Assembly (NCBI RefSeq): GCF_003013715.1
Contig: NC_072817.1
Coordinates: forward strand, 434,001 to 498,000
Direction: 5' to 3'
DNA: 64,000 bases
Source of the DNA: Candidozyma auris
Lineage: Eukaryota > Ascomycota > Pichiomycetes > Serinales > Metschnikowiaceae
Part shown: piece by piece, positions 47,292-57,623 of the stretch
How positions within the stretch are numbered: the stretch's first letter is position 1
How the letters are laid out: every line of letters starts with the position of its first letter
The notes under the pieces: generated by a model
What the model was told of the DNA's origin: nothing
The model's database searches: none
The model's input: only the letters and a program-made list of their open reading frames with translations
Program-made: the position numbers and the translations under genes

Positions 47292-48063
47292 AGTCAAACA
47301 GTTGAATCTGAGCTTTGAGTTTGAAATCAGTCTCTATTTTTTTTTAAATCACCTCCCTTCCCTTGCATACTAGCAGACCTTTTGAACAACTGTTTATGTC
47401 TTTGCGTTCCGTATTCTCTATAGGAGGTAATTCGTGTTGATGCAAAGATTTGGTCGAGCTGAGTATAAAACGGCAGGGATTATCGCGAGGAAAGCTACAG
47501 AACCAGATATTTCAGACAGCTGTGCACGTGGACAGATAACAAAGCTTGAAACTACCGCAGTTGGGGTGACGTTATCGTCTGGCTTGTTCAAATTGGTATA
47601 ACCGGATATGCGGCCTTGTGAGGTGATGTAGGAACATCCTCAGTCGTCGTTATCACTTTGATCTCCATAGTGAGGAATGCTTGTTTTCGATTTCACCTTT
47701 TCTTAAGTGATATCAATTCGCGCACTCTCATAAAATGAGGAACGAGTTTTGCGATATGCCAGTAGAATCACCAAAGCTTACTCAAAGGGCGACTTTGTAA
47801 TAGCTGATTAACCTTCTCGTAATGTTCTTCACCATATAACTCCTGCCATCGTTCCATCGATTGAAAACGAATGATGTATATGAGAGATGAGGTGGCCTTT
47901 GCCCTGTACTTTGAATTTGGCCCGATGTCCTTTGTTTATGGTTTGAGAATTAGGGAACACGAATAATGACAATGAAAAATTATTAAAGAGCTCCAGAACA
48001 CTATATAAAGCATGTTATTTGTAGAAACACTATAAAGTCTAATTCAGCCAAGCCACAAGTAGA
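47292..48063. promoter_or_regulatory. Intergenic region upstream of the SPX-RING gene
   Basis: 772 bases; a T-rich tract near 47337-47346 lies just upstream of the ATG. A GTGCACGTGG with a CACGTG core lies near 47525. No gene is recognised. Confidence 0.45.
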
Positions 48064-49728
48064 CTATTCTTTAGAGATGTCACGACCGAAACAGGCAACC
48101 TTGAGCCAGTCGAAGCAGACCAAAATTTGGTTTTTGACTGAGAGACACATATATATGTAAGCCGATCTCCACAACAAAAATGTGAACGGGCCTCCAGAAC
48201 TAACGTTGGACCAATCGCCCCAAACCAAATCAGCAACTGCTCTCTCTGAGCCGATGTAAGCCAAGGAGCCTTGGTGGTTATACTCAAACACGGGCAAATT
48301 AGACTCCAATTTCACCAATTTCTTCTTGTATCTATCAACGCGTTCCTCTGGTCTTGAATTGTTGATTTTGTATTTTAAGGCCTCAATTTCGTGCAATCTA
48401 TGAAAATGCTCTGCCAAATAGATACCTTGTTGGAAGGCGACCTGAGCAGTGGGGGCAAACTTGGTGAAAGTACAATCACCAAACGCCCAGATATTATTGG
48501 TACCATCAACCAAAAGTCTATCATCCACTAGTAAGCCCTTTTTGGCGTTCTTTTGCTCTTCAATTTTTGAAGACAAATTGCCAACAATTGGTCTTTTCGC
48601 ATTTCCGGTAGCCCAAATTAACATTCCATACGGAATTTCCTTCACATCATTGGGATTCTCCTTACTTACGGCGTAAACATTCTTGTCGTTGACTTCCTTC
48701 ACAACATGACTACACAACAAGTTGATATGAGTATCTTTCATCACCTGATTTGTATACTCAACCAATTTTTTGTTGAACATACTCAACACGTGGGGCATTG
48801 CCTCAACAAGGGTGATCTTCAATTCGGAAGCAACTTCAGGCATCCAAGACTTCAAGTCTTGATCAATATAATCCTGCAATTCACCAGCTGTCTCAACCCC
48901 GGTAGGTCCTCCACCGCAAACAACGATATGACATAATCTCTTTCTTTCTGGGTCGTCTTTGGGCAATATGTTGGCAGCCTCGATGACGTCCATCAATCTT
49001 CTGCGGATTTTCATCGAATCGCTCACTTCTTTTAAAAACGTTGAGTGTTCAGCAACCCCTGGAAGACCAAAAGTCGAGGGCTGCGCACCAACACCAACAA
49101 CCAAATAGTCGTAATTCAAGGATGTGATTATATCTTCAGAGAATGTGGGTTTGGAAGAGCTCGAATCCTTACCAGAATGACCTGAATGAACGGTAGTCAG
49201 CTGTTTTATGGTGATTTTATTGTTCACAGGATCAATATCGGTAGCCTCTGCCTCCAAGTATATCACCTCGCCGGGGCACCTTCGAGTTATAGCTCTAACG
49301 GGTTCGATGATCGATCTCACTTCAATCGTACCTGTCGGACAAGATGGGAGCAAAGGAGTATACAAAAAGTAGTTACGTGGCGACACAATGACGACATTAT
49401 ACAATGTAGTATCCAATTTTTTCAAGAGCGAGATTGACCCCCATCCAGAGCCTAAAATCACCAAGGTTTTCTTCTTCATACCGTTTTCAAACGTCGGCGC
49501 TTGCTTCTGTTGTTCTGCTGGATGAGACTCACGCCACACCTTGAAACTAACGTATCCGACGGAGCACGCTGCCACGGCAAGAGTACCGTAGCCGAGAGTT
49601 CGGAAGGACCTTGAAAGAAAACTCGACGGCTTGGGGACAGGTGCATTATAGCGACGGGCAGACGAATTAAAAAAGCGGCACGGAGTAAACCTAGGCACTC
49701 TGTTTATTGGAATACCGGCTCTCAACAT
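48064..49728 (-). CDS. NDE1: External alternative NADH dehydrogenase (NDH-2 type)
   Basis: Flavoprotein on the outer face of the mitochondrial inner membrane that oxidises cytosolic NADH without proton pumping. 554 aa from ATG 49728. The presequence is basic and Ser-rich (MLRAGIPINRVPRFTPCRFF), followed by one TM helix (TLAVAACSVGYVSF). Two nucleotide-binding folds are visible: VILGSGWGSISLL for FAD and VVCGGGPTGVETAGEL for NADH. The family blocks SPRNYFLYTPLLPS, WATGN, WAFGDC and the terminal membrane-binding WRSAYIYMCLSVKNQ are present. External rather than internal orientation is inferred from the N-terminal TM; a YMX6-type paralogue is the alternative. Confidence 0.92.
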   Translation of the reverse strand: MLRAGIPINRVPRFTPCRFFNSSARRYNAPVPKPSSFLSRSFRTLGYGTLAVAACSVGYVSFKVWRESHPAEQQKQAPTFENGMKKKTLVILGSGWGSISLLKKLDTTLYNVVIVSPRNYFLYTPLLPSCPTGTIEVRSIIEPVRAITRRCPGEVIYLEAEATDIDPVNNKITIKQLTTVHSGHSGKDSSSSKPTFSEDIITSLNYDYLVVGVGAQPSTFGLPGVAEHSTFLKEVSDSMKIRRRLMDVIEAANILPKDDPERKRLCHIVVCGGGPTGVETAGELQDYIDQDLKSWMPEVASELKITLVEAMPHVLSMFNKKLVEYTNQVMKDTHINLLCSHVVKEVNDKNVYAVSKENPNDVKEIPYGMLIWATGNAKRPIVGNLSSKIEEQKNAKKGLLVDDRLLVDGTNNIWAFGDCTFTKFAPTAQVAFQQGIYLAEHFHRLHEIEALKYKINNSRPEERVDRYKKKLVKLESNLPVFEYNHQGSLAYIGSERAVADLVWGDWSNVSSGGPFTFLLWRSAYIYMCLSVKNQILVCFDWLKVACFGRDISKE

Positions 49729-50158
49729 TCTCGAGTAAAGCAATATTCGCCAATTGACCAGTAGTTGTAATGTGGAAGATATGCGCAACTTAAATATATT
49801 TACAGCGCGGCCCCTTCGGAGTTCAATTGCTGGTCGACGCTCTGAAAAAATCCTGCATAATTATCACCTCTCATTGGGGCACATCTAGAAGACCTCGGGC
49901 TATCTAAATAAGTCTTCTCATGACCAGGAAGGGAGTAATTGCAACCCTTCCATGAATGCCTGGAACATGTGTGCAACCCTTATTTAATCTGATACAAAGA
50001 CACTATACATCGAAGCATATACAAATTAGAAAAATTTTTATATCAAGCAATCCGTTGAAGGAAAATATATGATGCAGGTGAAATTGTGATCGAGATTTGA
50101 GTTGTCTGGCCGATTATGTGAGGACTAGTGTATGCCTTTGATTCCCAAACAATTCTCC
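49729..50158. other. Intergenic region upstream of NDE1
   Basis: 430 bases, NDE1 promoter on one side and the 3' end of the 171-aa gene on the other. Nothing specific is seen. Confidence 0.45.
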
Positions 50159-50674
50159 TTAGATGGGACCGCTTACTCTCTCTTCTTGCCATCTGTGGAG
50201 CTTTTCCTGTCTGAGGTGATGAGTCTTTCTCATTGCTTTGAATTCTTCTAGTATGCCAGTAACAGGCTCTTTTTTTTTGTGTGTACGGTACCAATCTAAG
50301 GTGGCCTCATCGTCTTGATCTATGAGCTTTTTGATACGCAGCCTCATAAAACTTTGATTGAAGTTTGAGCTAAGTAGCTGAAATTGATGGGTCTGAAGCT
50401 CAACAAAGTTCTTATACAACTTTTCAAGGACATTGATATGATTTCGGATTTCTGTAGAATAATAATTATAATCCGTAAGTAGGTGAATTGTTCCGATCAA
50501 TGTCTCGCAGAACGAGTCAAGAAGGGAAATCAACTGTTCTTCAAGCTTTCGATAATCAGAGGATAATAACGCATAACCTCGTATTAGGTCGTACAGACCC
50601 AAAAAGTACCGCTTGTACTCAGGAGTGAGATTTGTGATCTGTTTTGAGATCAAGGATTTTGGATTTGATGCCAT
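50159..50674 (-). CDS. Small helical protein, possibly Vps37/Srn2-like
   Basis: 171 aa, almost entirely helical and charged, with no TM segment. The central region (about 40-115) has heptad character: KLEEQLISLLDSFCETLIG and NVLEKLYKNFVELQTH. The C-terminal part, LEEFKAMRKTHHLRQEKLHRW, is a strongly basic helix. The length and the final helix are reminiscent of the Mod(r) region of Vps37/Srn2, an ESCRT-I subunit, but I cannot confirm this. A coiled-coil subunit of some complex is the safe reading. Intact frame, plausible ATG at 50674. Confidence 0.65.
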   Translation of the reverse strand: MASNPKSLISKQITNLTPEYKRYFLGLYDLIRGYALLSSDYRKLEEQLISLLDSFCETLIGTIHLLTDYNYYSTEIRNHINVLEKLYKNFVELQTHQFQLLSSNFNQSFMRLRIKKLIDQDDEATLDWYRTHKKKEPVTGILEEFKAMRKTHHLRQEKLHRWQEERVSGPI

Positions 50675-51066
50675 AAGATGAAAACTTTACTATGACTTGT
50701 TGTTATTGGCCATGTACTGTACACATCACTGAGGCCATAGCTCCCGCCCCGAACGTTTATAATACAGAAAAGAATGAATAGTTGATAGCAAATGAAAACT
50801 AAAAAGAGTTGATCCATTATATCAGTTGTATTTTTAAGTGATGACACGTAGTAAACCAATTTAAGATTCGTTGTATCGTCAAGTCGAGCGTTGTAAATTG
50901 TATTGAGTGGTCTATATTCTCATGGCCTGTATTCGTAGACGCAAGCATGCCCTTATTGATAAGACCTCTAATGATGTTCCTTTTTCAAAAGTCTTATACA
51001 TACCAGGAAAATGATATAAAAACGAAAAAAAAAAAAAAAAAAAGGAGGACTAAAAATCCGTCGCAT
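50675..51066. other. Intergenic region with an A19 homopolymer
   Basis: 392 bases between two minus-strand genes. A run of 19 A at 51025-51043 lies 24 bases past the MBP1 stop (T19 on the transcribed-sense strand). Otherwise nothing is recognised. Confidence 0.5.
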
Positions 51067-53697
51067 TCAACGCTTAGTTCTTAAAAGTGATTGTTCAATC
51101 AAGTCGATGGATTGTTCCACTTCTGCAAATGACATCCCGCAACTTAGTGAAATCAACTTGCAATACTTGTACAACTTATCATCTTTGGGAATATGAGAAA
51201 GCATCCCTGAAGTCTCGAGATTTGAATGCATGCATATGATTGAATCGTTGTTTTCTTTAAACTCTTCCAAATTCTGAAACACAAGAGGTGTGTTTTTCTC
51301 AAGCTTGTGAATTTGCTCGACTAAATCTCTTCTTCTTAGAATCTCTTTGTGGAGATTGACTGCCAATTCGTTGCGAGATGAAGAAATAGCACGTTGCTCT
51401 TGGGATATGTACTTCCCGAATGCTTCTTTCAATAGCTTGCGGCTCACCATCTCCCTCTTCTTTTGGTAGGCTGAAACTGTGGCACCTGCCTCTTCTTTTG
51501 CCATCAAAAATTGAAAAGACATGTCGTTAATGAGCCTGAAAATCTCCTCTTGAATAATGTGATCTCGCGAAATATCAATGAGGAACTGCCCTCGTTCAGA
51601 ATTTTTTTGCAGCGAGTGTTTAGTTTCGAATTCATTTTCTATGTCTTCAATGAGGTAATCGAGGTTGAAGACTTTGAGGTTTATCTTTTGAGATAAGAAT
51701 TTATCAAAACTTATTTTACGCAAACAATTGAGTAAGGTCAATAACTTCTCATCTTTCGAACTTAGTTCACGATGCATGGCATAAGAAAGTTCGCTGAGCT
51801 TCTCTGTAATCGCGTTCACTGAACGATTCTGTAGGCTTATCGCCTCCTTTGAATTATGAAGCTGCGACTCTAAACCCTGAGAATTAGTCAATATGGACGC
51901 CTGCTCCTTAGCGGTTGATTCTATGGAGATCGCATCCTTGACTTTGATCTCCTCACTATAATCATTTTCAATTCTCAAGATGTAATTGTTTGATGCGAGA
52001 TAGTCCTCAGCTGTATGGTTCACGGCATTTCGGAGGCCTAGATTAAGTATCTCATGGTATTTGATTATGCTCTTTATGCATTTTTTACTCATGTTATAGG
52101 CAAACACGTGTAGAGCTGTGTTGCCCTCTGAATCCTGATAATTAAGTAGATCTTGCAAACGCATCTCTTGCGCCGATCCTGATTGACTGTCAATCTCAGA
52201 TGCTGCTTCAAGAATGCAATCCAAATAGTATTTTGCGTATCGTTCCTTCACACTTCTGGATTCAGGGTCATTCAGTTTGCAAAAGTATGCGATATGATGA
52301 AGAACTGTTTGTCCCTTGTTATCGACCATTGATATAGATCCTTTAAGAAGTTGTAGAATATCCTGGAAGTTCTGCTGCTGGTAACTATTATTAAATTTTA
52401 CCAGAAACATTAACGGGCTCTCTCCATGATAGTTTTTGAGATTCAAATCGATAAGCTCATTGAACTTTGATATCAAAAACTCCACGAGAGTCAAATTTGC
52501 CATTGCACATATCCAGTGGAGAATTGAGTTCCCGTCATTATCAACTCTTTGATTTATGTTCACGTTACTGAGTGGTTCGGGTGGGTTTAGGATTTCATGA
52601 GGGAGTGCTTTCGAACCTCCACTACCACTTTTGTCATCGTGTAAAAAATACTCAAGGAGAATAGTGAAGTAATCTCCAATTCTAGAAGGAGGGAAATTTC
52701 CACTATCTTGGTAATGCATAAATCCACTATAAGAATTATTTGCACCATTGTGCACCGTCGAACGAGAAGATGAAGATTGTATTTCAAGGCGATTTCGTCT
52801 GTGCATCTCAACCAACCTGTCGAACGATTCACCCCCGTTGAAGGAGTCTTGAAAACCAAATAATTCCCGTCCCGAGAGGAACTCCTCATCATCGTCCTTA
52901 GTTGCGAATTTTTGATTGTGTCGTAACTTGTAATTGCCTTCATCACCGCTAGTATCCAGCTCAAGATCATCATTACGGACGCTTAGATTGCTGGCCATGA
53001 TTTGGAGTGCATCTTTCTCTGTATCCTGGCGCGTCAATGAAGGAAAGCCCACAGAATTCAGAGAGAGTGTTGAATCTTGCTTGGAGGTGAAAGTGCCCAT
53101 GCTTGGACCTGTTTGGCTGACTGTCGGCATTGTTTGATGTGTGGAGAGCTCGGGTCGATGTCTCTTCTGAAGTGGTACCCTTTTGGGACGCCCGCGTTTC
53201 CTCAATGATTCAGGAACTTCATGTTCCGGATTTGTTCTCTTCTTTAGAGTATTTGCAGAGAGCTGGTGAGGATCTGCGTTCAGAACTTTCAAAGGCTGCT
53301 GTCTTCTGCCAACATTAGAAGCAGAAGCATGATTGTGCTTCGGGGCGGGAGGAGGAGTTTCGGACTTGCCCTCAATGTACTGAAATTTGAATATTGGTTC
53401 CAATGTTTGGTAAACACCGAACAAGCGAGCAATTTCTGCCCCCAGTTCTAGGGGCACGTACGTTCCCTGATACTTCCCATATCCACCTTGAACTTTTTCG
53501 TGTACACCGGACTGGACATCTTTCTCCAATATTCGAGTTCGCTTTGCTTTCGGAAACTTGGCAATTTTCAAAATATGAGTCGCGTTGATCCATCCATCTG
53601 CCTTTCGTCTCATTATAGGACCTTCCGACGTGACGAACTCGAATACTGGGACATTTGAGTACGTTGCTGAATATATCTGATCTGTCCCCTGCAGCAT
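51067..53697 (-). CDS. MBP1: Mbp1, DNA-binding subunit of the G1/S factor MBF
   Basis: Binds ACGCGT elements and, with Swi6, drives DNA-synthesis genes at G1/S. 876 aa. The N-terminal KilA-N/APSES domain (about 5-105) contains IYSATYSNVPVFEF, GWINATHILKIAKFPKAKR and VQGGYGKYQGTYVPL. PPPAPKHNHAS follows, as in Mbp1. A basic patch (RKRGRPKRVPLQKRHR) may be an NLS. Ankyrin repeats lie at about 385-560 (GNSILHWICAMANL, GESPLMFLVKFNN, GQTVLHHIAYF, GNTALHVFAYN). The C-terminal third is helical and would bind Swi6. Mbp1 is preferred over Swi4 because of the APSES and PPPAPKH match. Confidence 0.93.
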   Translation of the reverse strand: MLQGTDQIYSATYSNVPVFEFVTSEGPIMRRKADGWINATHILKIAKFPKAKRTRILEKDVQSGVHEKVQGGYGKYQGTYVPLELGAEIARLFGVYQTLEPIFKFQYIEGKSETPPPAPKHNHASASNVGRRQQPLKVLNADPHQLSANTLKKRTNPEHEVPESLRKRGRPKRVPLQKRHRPELSTHQTMPTVSQTGPSMGTFTSKQDSTLSLNSVGFPSLTRQDTEKDALQIMASNLSVRNDDLELDTSGDEGNYKLRHNQKFATKDDDEEFLSGRELFGFQDSFNGGESFDRLVEMHRRNRLEIQSSSSRSTVHNGANNSYSGFMHYQDSGNFPPSRIGDYFTILLEYFLHDDKSGSGGSKALPHEILNPPEPLSNVNINQRVDNDGNSILHWICAMANLTLVEFLISKFNELIDLNLKNYHGESPLMFLVKFNNSYQQQNFQDILQLLKGSISMVDNKGQTVLHHIAYFCKLNDPESRSVKERYAKYYLDCILEAASEIDSQSGSAQEMRLQDLLNYQDSEGNTALHVFAYNMSKKCIKSIIKYHEILNLGLRNAVNHTAEDYLASNNYILRIENDYSEEIKVKDAISIESTAKEQASILTNSQGLESQLHNSKEAISLQNRSVNAITEKLSELSYAMHRELSSKDEKLLTLLNCLRKISFDKFLSQKINLKVFNLDYLIEDIENEFETKHSLQKNSERGQFLIDISRDHIIQEEIFRLINDMSFQFLMAKEEAGATVSAYQKKREMVSRKLLKEAFGKYISQEQRAISSSRNELAVNLHKEILRRRDLVEQIHKLEKNTPLVFQNLEEFKENNDSIICMHSNLETSGMLSHIPKDDKLYKYCKLISLSCGMSFAEVEQSIDLIEQSLLRTKR

Positions 53698-54170
53698 TAT
53701 CTTGCTGTACTTATTAGATTTCTTAGGCAGAATGTGAACCTCAGGTGAGGTGCTCTGCAGAATTTGAATAGATTGATGATCTTAAATACACAAGAGCTTC
53801 TGATTGACAGCACAGAATGTAAATGAGATAAATTTCAATGCGCAATAGATGTTGTGAACCAAAACTCTTGGGGCGATTGGTATCGGCGTGCTAGATTAGT
53901 GATTGTTGTCAGGAAAGTTCATTAGCGCTCGTAGAGATGTGTGTCACATGCTTCTCGTTCACGTGATCTATACGTGAGATATGAGCACACAACTACTTTT
54001 TTTTTACTCCCAACCTGCGTCTCTTTTTGTGACAGATCGTATTGCGAAGAAGTTCCAATAGAGCATGTTAGCATTTACTAGGAATTATTTTTCTTTCTTT
54101 TCTCTTTGGGATATCAACACAGCATCTCTAAGTGTTTCTCTGGAATCATGATCTGGGTTTATGGTATTTG
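53698..54170. promoter_or_regulatory. Intergenic region upstream of MBP1
   Basis: 473 bases. A CACGTG-containing GTTCACGTGATC lies near 53958. No MCB is seen near the MBP1 start. T-rich tract at 53996-54004. Confidence 0.45.
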
Positions 54171-55106
54171 TTATCTTTTAAATATATTGAAGAATCTGTA
54201 TAGCGCTACAATAACAATTGTAAACAAGAGTGCCATGATGCAGATCAAATACCTTTCAACGTCTCTTATTGAAAGCATAGAATGTTGTTCAGCAGATAAA
54301 GGGATGCTTAGAACATGCTCTGCAGCTTGATAGCAGATATTTCTACGCTTAACCATGGTCAATTCCAGACTTTCAAATGCACGTTTGAGAATCAGCTTGC
54401 ATAGTAAGGCATCGGTATAGTGCAAAAGAGTTGCATCTAAAGTTGAAGATATTCTCTCTAAAGTGCGCAGCTCTCGCTTAAATCCAGACGTCACTTGTTC
54501 AACTTTACGAAGATTGGCTTTGCACTCTTCATTGAGTGTGATGCTCCCATCAATTGTGTCCACAATTGTTTTTAGCTCACATAAAAAGGTAAGCTTTTTC
54601 ATCAGTCGTATCACCATATGAACGGTAGACATGATACGAGGAACAAGTAGCTTTTTGAGATTGTCAAACTGAAGAAAAAAAAGCTCGACGCACAAAAAAC
54701 ATTTACTGGCACTATTGATGGCTTCATAGCAAGCTTTGACTATCAAAAGAGCCGCGGGTTTAACTGTCATCTCATAGGACAAGCTTTCCCACCCATCTAT
54801 TCGGTAAGTCGCAGAGCTCCCGAAAAGTGTTATAAAGTATTCTTCTAAACGAGCTAAGTTGGTCTTGGTTTCATCTGCCATGTTTGTGATATCATCGTAA
54901 TGTGGTATCTTGTGTAAAAGTGTGGAGTAGATTGTAATCACATCGCTGAACAAATGGACGATCCTTTTCACATTCAAGACCCACCTTCGTGTCTCACTGT
55001 TGATGCAAATCTTGAATACGTCCGGGTACGCCTTTATGATGGAACTTATGTCATGAGCGATATCATTGTTTATATGTATCGACGAGTTACCAATAATATA
55101 CGTCAT
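54171..55106 (-). CDS. Unrecognised helical protein with a C-terminal membrane anchor
   Basis: 311 aa; I do not recognise the family. Residues 1-280 are largely helical, with Cys-rich stretches (SASKCFLCVELFFLQF). The C-terminus has one hydrophobic helix, YLICIMALLFTIVIVALYRFF (about 286-306), followed by only a few residues including K and R. There is no signal peptide. This is the layout of a tail-anchored protein, whose insertion in the ER would depend on Get3, encoded elsewhere in this window. The interior sequence could be SNARE- or tether-like, but no such motif is certain. Confidence 0.65.
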   Translation of the reverse strand: MTYIIGNSSIHINNDIAHDISSIIKAYPDVFKICINSETRRWVLNVKRIVHLFSDVITIYSTLLHKIPHYDDITNMADETKTNLARLEEYFITLFGSSATYRIDGWESLSYEMTVKPAALLIVKACYEAINSASKCFLCVELFFLQFDNLKKLLVPRIMSTVHMVIRLMKKLTFLCELKTIVDTIDGSITLNEECKANLRKVEQVTSGFKRELRTLERISSTLDATLLHYTDALLCKLILKRAFESLELTMVKRRNICYQAAEHVLSIPLSAEQHSMLSIRDVERYLICIMALLFTIVIVALYRFFNIFKR

Positions 55107-55522
55107 TTAGAGTGTGAACATTAATCACTGCGGAGCTCAGCTCAAGTTCGGTCAATGCCAGTAATAAATGATAGCAAATGAATATTTTGTAACAAAATCA
55201 AAGCAGATCCAGCAGATGATCAGGCCAATACATAGAGATGTTTTTTTTTATGAATAAAATCGCGATAGAGAGGAAACACATATGCTCATTGACGAATCTC
55301 GTGGAAGGTTTCAACCCAATTTGTGGAATAGTCAAACATCAGCTCACCAAATGATTAGGCAGAGAAGATATATCGCATCCGATTGAGGAAACACTATTAT
55401 GACCTTCAGTTCGAACGAAGAAGAAAAAGTAATCTCTTGTCACGTGCCCGATCATCAGTATACAAATGTGCATTGCGTACTTCAAGCAACCGATTGTTCA
55501 GTAATACACTTCGTTGAACATT
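55107..55522. promoter_or_regulatory. Divergent region between the tail-anchored gene and LNP1
   Basis: 416 bases. A CACGTG at 55441-55446 lies 77 bases upstream of the LNP1 ATG. No gene is recognised. Confidence 0.45.
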
Positions 55523-56404
55523 ATGGGTTTGTTCAGGTTTTTTGGGCATCGAGATCTTGATGTTGACACAATTGAAAAGGAGCTCAAAACTTTGAGCGAT
55601 AAGCATCAAATTATCCAAGACAAAATTGCAGAGTTGAAAAAAGTGAAGATCTCTATAACACGATTCATATTCCTATTTGTTGCCGTTAGCCATATTTTAT
55701 GGATTTTGTATCTTGTCAAGATACATGAAAATAAACAAGTATCTCAAGGAAGTTTGATGAACTTCATGAGTAATCTAGATCGTTCTAAGACGACGTATCT
55801 TTTTGCTGTTCCTTTCGGGGCGTACATTACAGTTTTTATCCTAAATTATCTAGTCGACACTTGGATTAGAAGCCATCAAATCAGTTTACGCCGACTCCAA
55901 CAAAAGAGAAGCAGCATAATTAAAGATTTGAAAGACAAAACGAATTACGACGCAACAGATGGACTTTTAAGAAAGTACGAACGTCCGACGACTATTGACG
56001 ATGGAAAGAGATCGACTGAGATTATGCTGAAACCACTGTCCATTATAACACAGACGACTTCAGCATCTAAGCAGAAACCGACGAGCATAGAGAGTCGAAC
56101 GCGAATACCACAGGACAATCAAAAGACCTTTCAAGATAGAATCCTAGACTTAATTATTGGTTCTGATCACAACGAATCAGTGGAAAGCAGATATGCCTTG
56201 ATTTGTGAGAAGTGCTTTGTTCATAATGGCTTAGCGCCGCCTGGTTGCAGCGACCCTGCCACAGTTAAATTCATTTGTAGAAGATGCGGATTCCTAAATG
56301 GCTCACAGCACGCAAAAGATAAATTAGATGAAGAATTAGCTTTCAGTGATCACCATATAGACGCCAAGGTCGATGAAGCAGCCTCCCTTAAGATTTCAAA
56401 TTAG
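55523..56404 (+). CDS. LNP1: Lunapark, ER three-way junction protein
   Basis: Stabilises junctions of the tubular ER network, acting with reticulons and against Sey1/atlastin. 293 aa from ATG 55523. Two TM helices (FIFLFVAVSHILWILYL and TYLFAVPFGAYITVFILNYL) are flanked by coiled coils. The C-terminal zinc finger (about 228-260) has CEKC and CRRC pairs with the lunapark-type GLAPP between them. The start MGLFRFFG leaves Gly at position 2, so N-myristoylation is possible, as in animal lunapark. Confidence 0.9.
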   Translation: MGLFRFFGHRDLDVDTIEKELKTLSDKHQIIQDKIAELKKVKISITRFIFLFVAVSHILWILYLVKIHENKQVSQGSLMNFMSNLDRSKTTYLFAVPFGAYITVFILNYLVDTWIRSHQISLRRLQQKRSSIIKDLKDKTNYDATDGLLRKYERPTTIDDGKRSTEIMLKPLSIITQTTSASKQKPTSIESRTRIPQDNQKTFQDRILDLIIGSDHNESVESRYALICEKCFVHNGLAPPGCSDPATVKFICRRCGFLNGSQHAKDKLDEELAFSDHHIDAKVDEAASLKISN

Positions 56405-56503
56405 CTAGACTTCCTCAGGATGATGTGAAGAGCGGTCGAAAGAAGTTATATCGTATATAGCAATTTATACAAGCTTTTCGAGTATCAGTAAAAATTTGAC
56501 TAC

Positions 56504-57034
56504 CTAAGACAACTCCATGATGGCATTCACCATATCATTCTTGTGCTTCCTCAATGCAGCGATTGCCTTCGCCCTTGACACTTGGGTCTGCTCAACAATG
56601 ATGTCAATATCGGAAGGGTCCAAACCGTCTTCATTCACATCTTCTTCGTCAACAACTTCATCAGCCTTGTTAGTATTCAAACTTGCCTTCTCGAGGTCAG
56701 CGGTAATAGATTCGGGGGATTTGTCAACGACCGAATCTTCAGTTGTCTGGGAGTCACCTGTAGACGAAGCTGCTTGCTGTTGCGCTTGAGCAGCAAGACG
56801 CTGAGTCATATCATCAACCTTCGCCTCACCGAACACAACATAAGTACCGGCAGCAGATTTGTAAACATCGGGCTCGTCAATGGCGTAGATCACATTTCCC
56901 TTTTGCTTGAAAGTCACTCTAGAAATCCCTTTCACCTGCTTCAAGTTGAATTTCTTGACAATCTCTCTTGATTTTTTCTCGTTTTTTGAAATGATGTTTA
57001 CTTCGGCACCTTGTGGAATTTCTTCGACTGACAT
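56504..57034 (-). CDS. EGD2: Nascent polypeptide-associated complex alpha subunit Egd2
   Basis: Ribosome-bound chaperone subunit. 176 aa: NAC domain at about 15-80 (RVTFKQKGNVIYAIDEPDVYKS, TYVVFGEAKVDD), an acidic linker, and a C-terminal UBA domain (DIDIIVEQTQVSRAKAIAALR). Length is as usual. Codon use is biased toward preferred codons. Confidence 0.96.
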   Translation of the reverse strand: MSVEEIPQGAEVNIISKNEKKSREIVKKFNLKQVKGISRVTFKQKGNVIYAIDEPDVYKSAAGTYVVFGEAKVDDMTQRLAAQAQQQAASSTGDSQTTEDSVVDKSPESITADLEKASLNTNKADEVVDEEDVNEDGLDPSDIDIIVEQTQVSRAKAIAALRKHKNDMVNAIMELS

Positions 57035-57623
57035 CTTGCAATGAATCTATTGGGAAATTGAGTCAAGAGGAAAAGGGAGTTTGAAAAATTCTCGACGACA
57101 ATTTTCAATGCAGGACGCCACCACATTCACACCGAATTAATACGTTCGACGATACAGGTTCAAACTGAGAGACAGACAATCACCCGAAATTTTAATGGCA
57201 ACTGACCTGCAACCTGACTACCGGAGAGTTCGCTTCTCGACATTTGCAACTCTGTCAACCTCGAAGAATACTGTGAAGTGTCGATTCAAAATATATATGT
57301 CCGAATGCCTTGAGTAGTTTTCGGCTCCCACGGGTACAGTACTTGTGCGGGTAATGATTATTCCCGACTACCGAGTAGATGGTAAAGTAGAGGTACCCTT
57401 TGCATCTCATTTACACCAAAACTGCGACAAAAGACTCTAAAAAGCCTACACAACCTCTTTCCTGTTGTTTTTTTTTATTGTATTTTATTTGGTTTATAAT
57501 CGCAAAGAGTATCGAGGAGCATAGCAAACACAACCTTGAGAGCTTACCTTTGCCCCATTTTACTTCACGATCCCATACGACACATCATTGCGTTTATTTT
57601 GACCCGGTCATCTCATCTTATTC
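57035..57623. promoter_or_regulatory. Divergent region between EGD2 and the flippase gene
   Basis: 589 bases. T-rich tract around 57467-57490 on the flippase side. No other gene is recognised. Confidence 0.45.
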
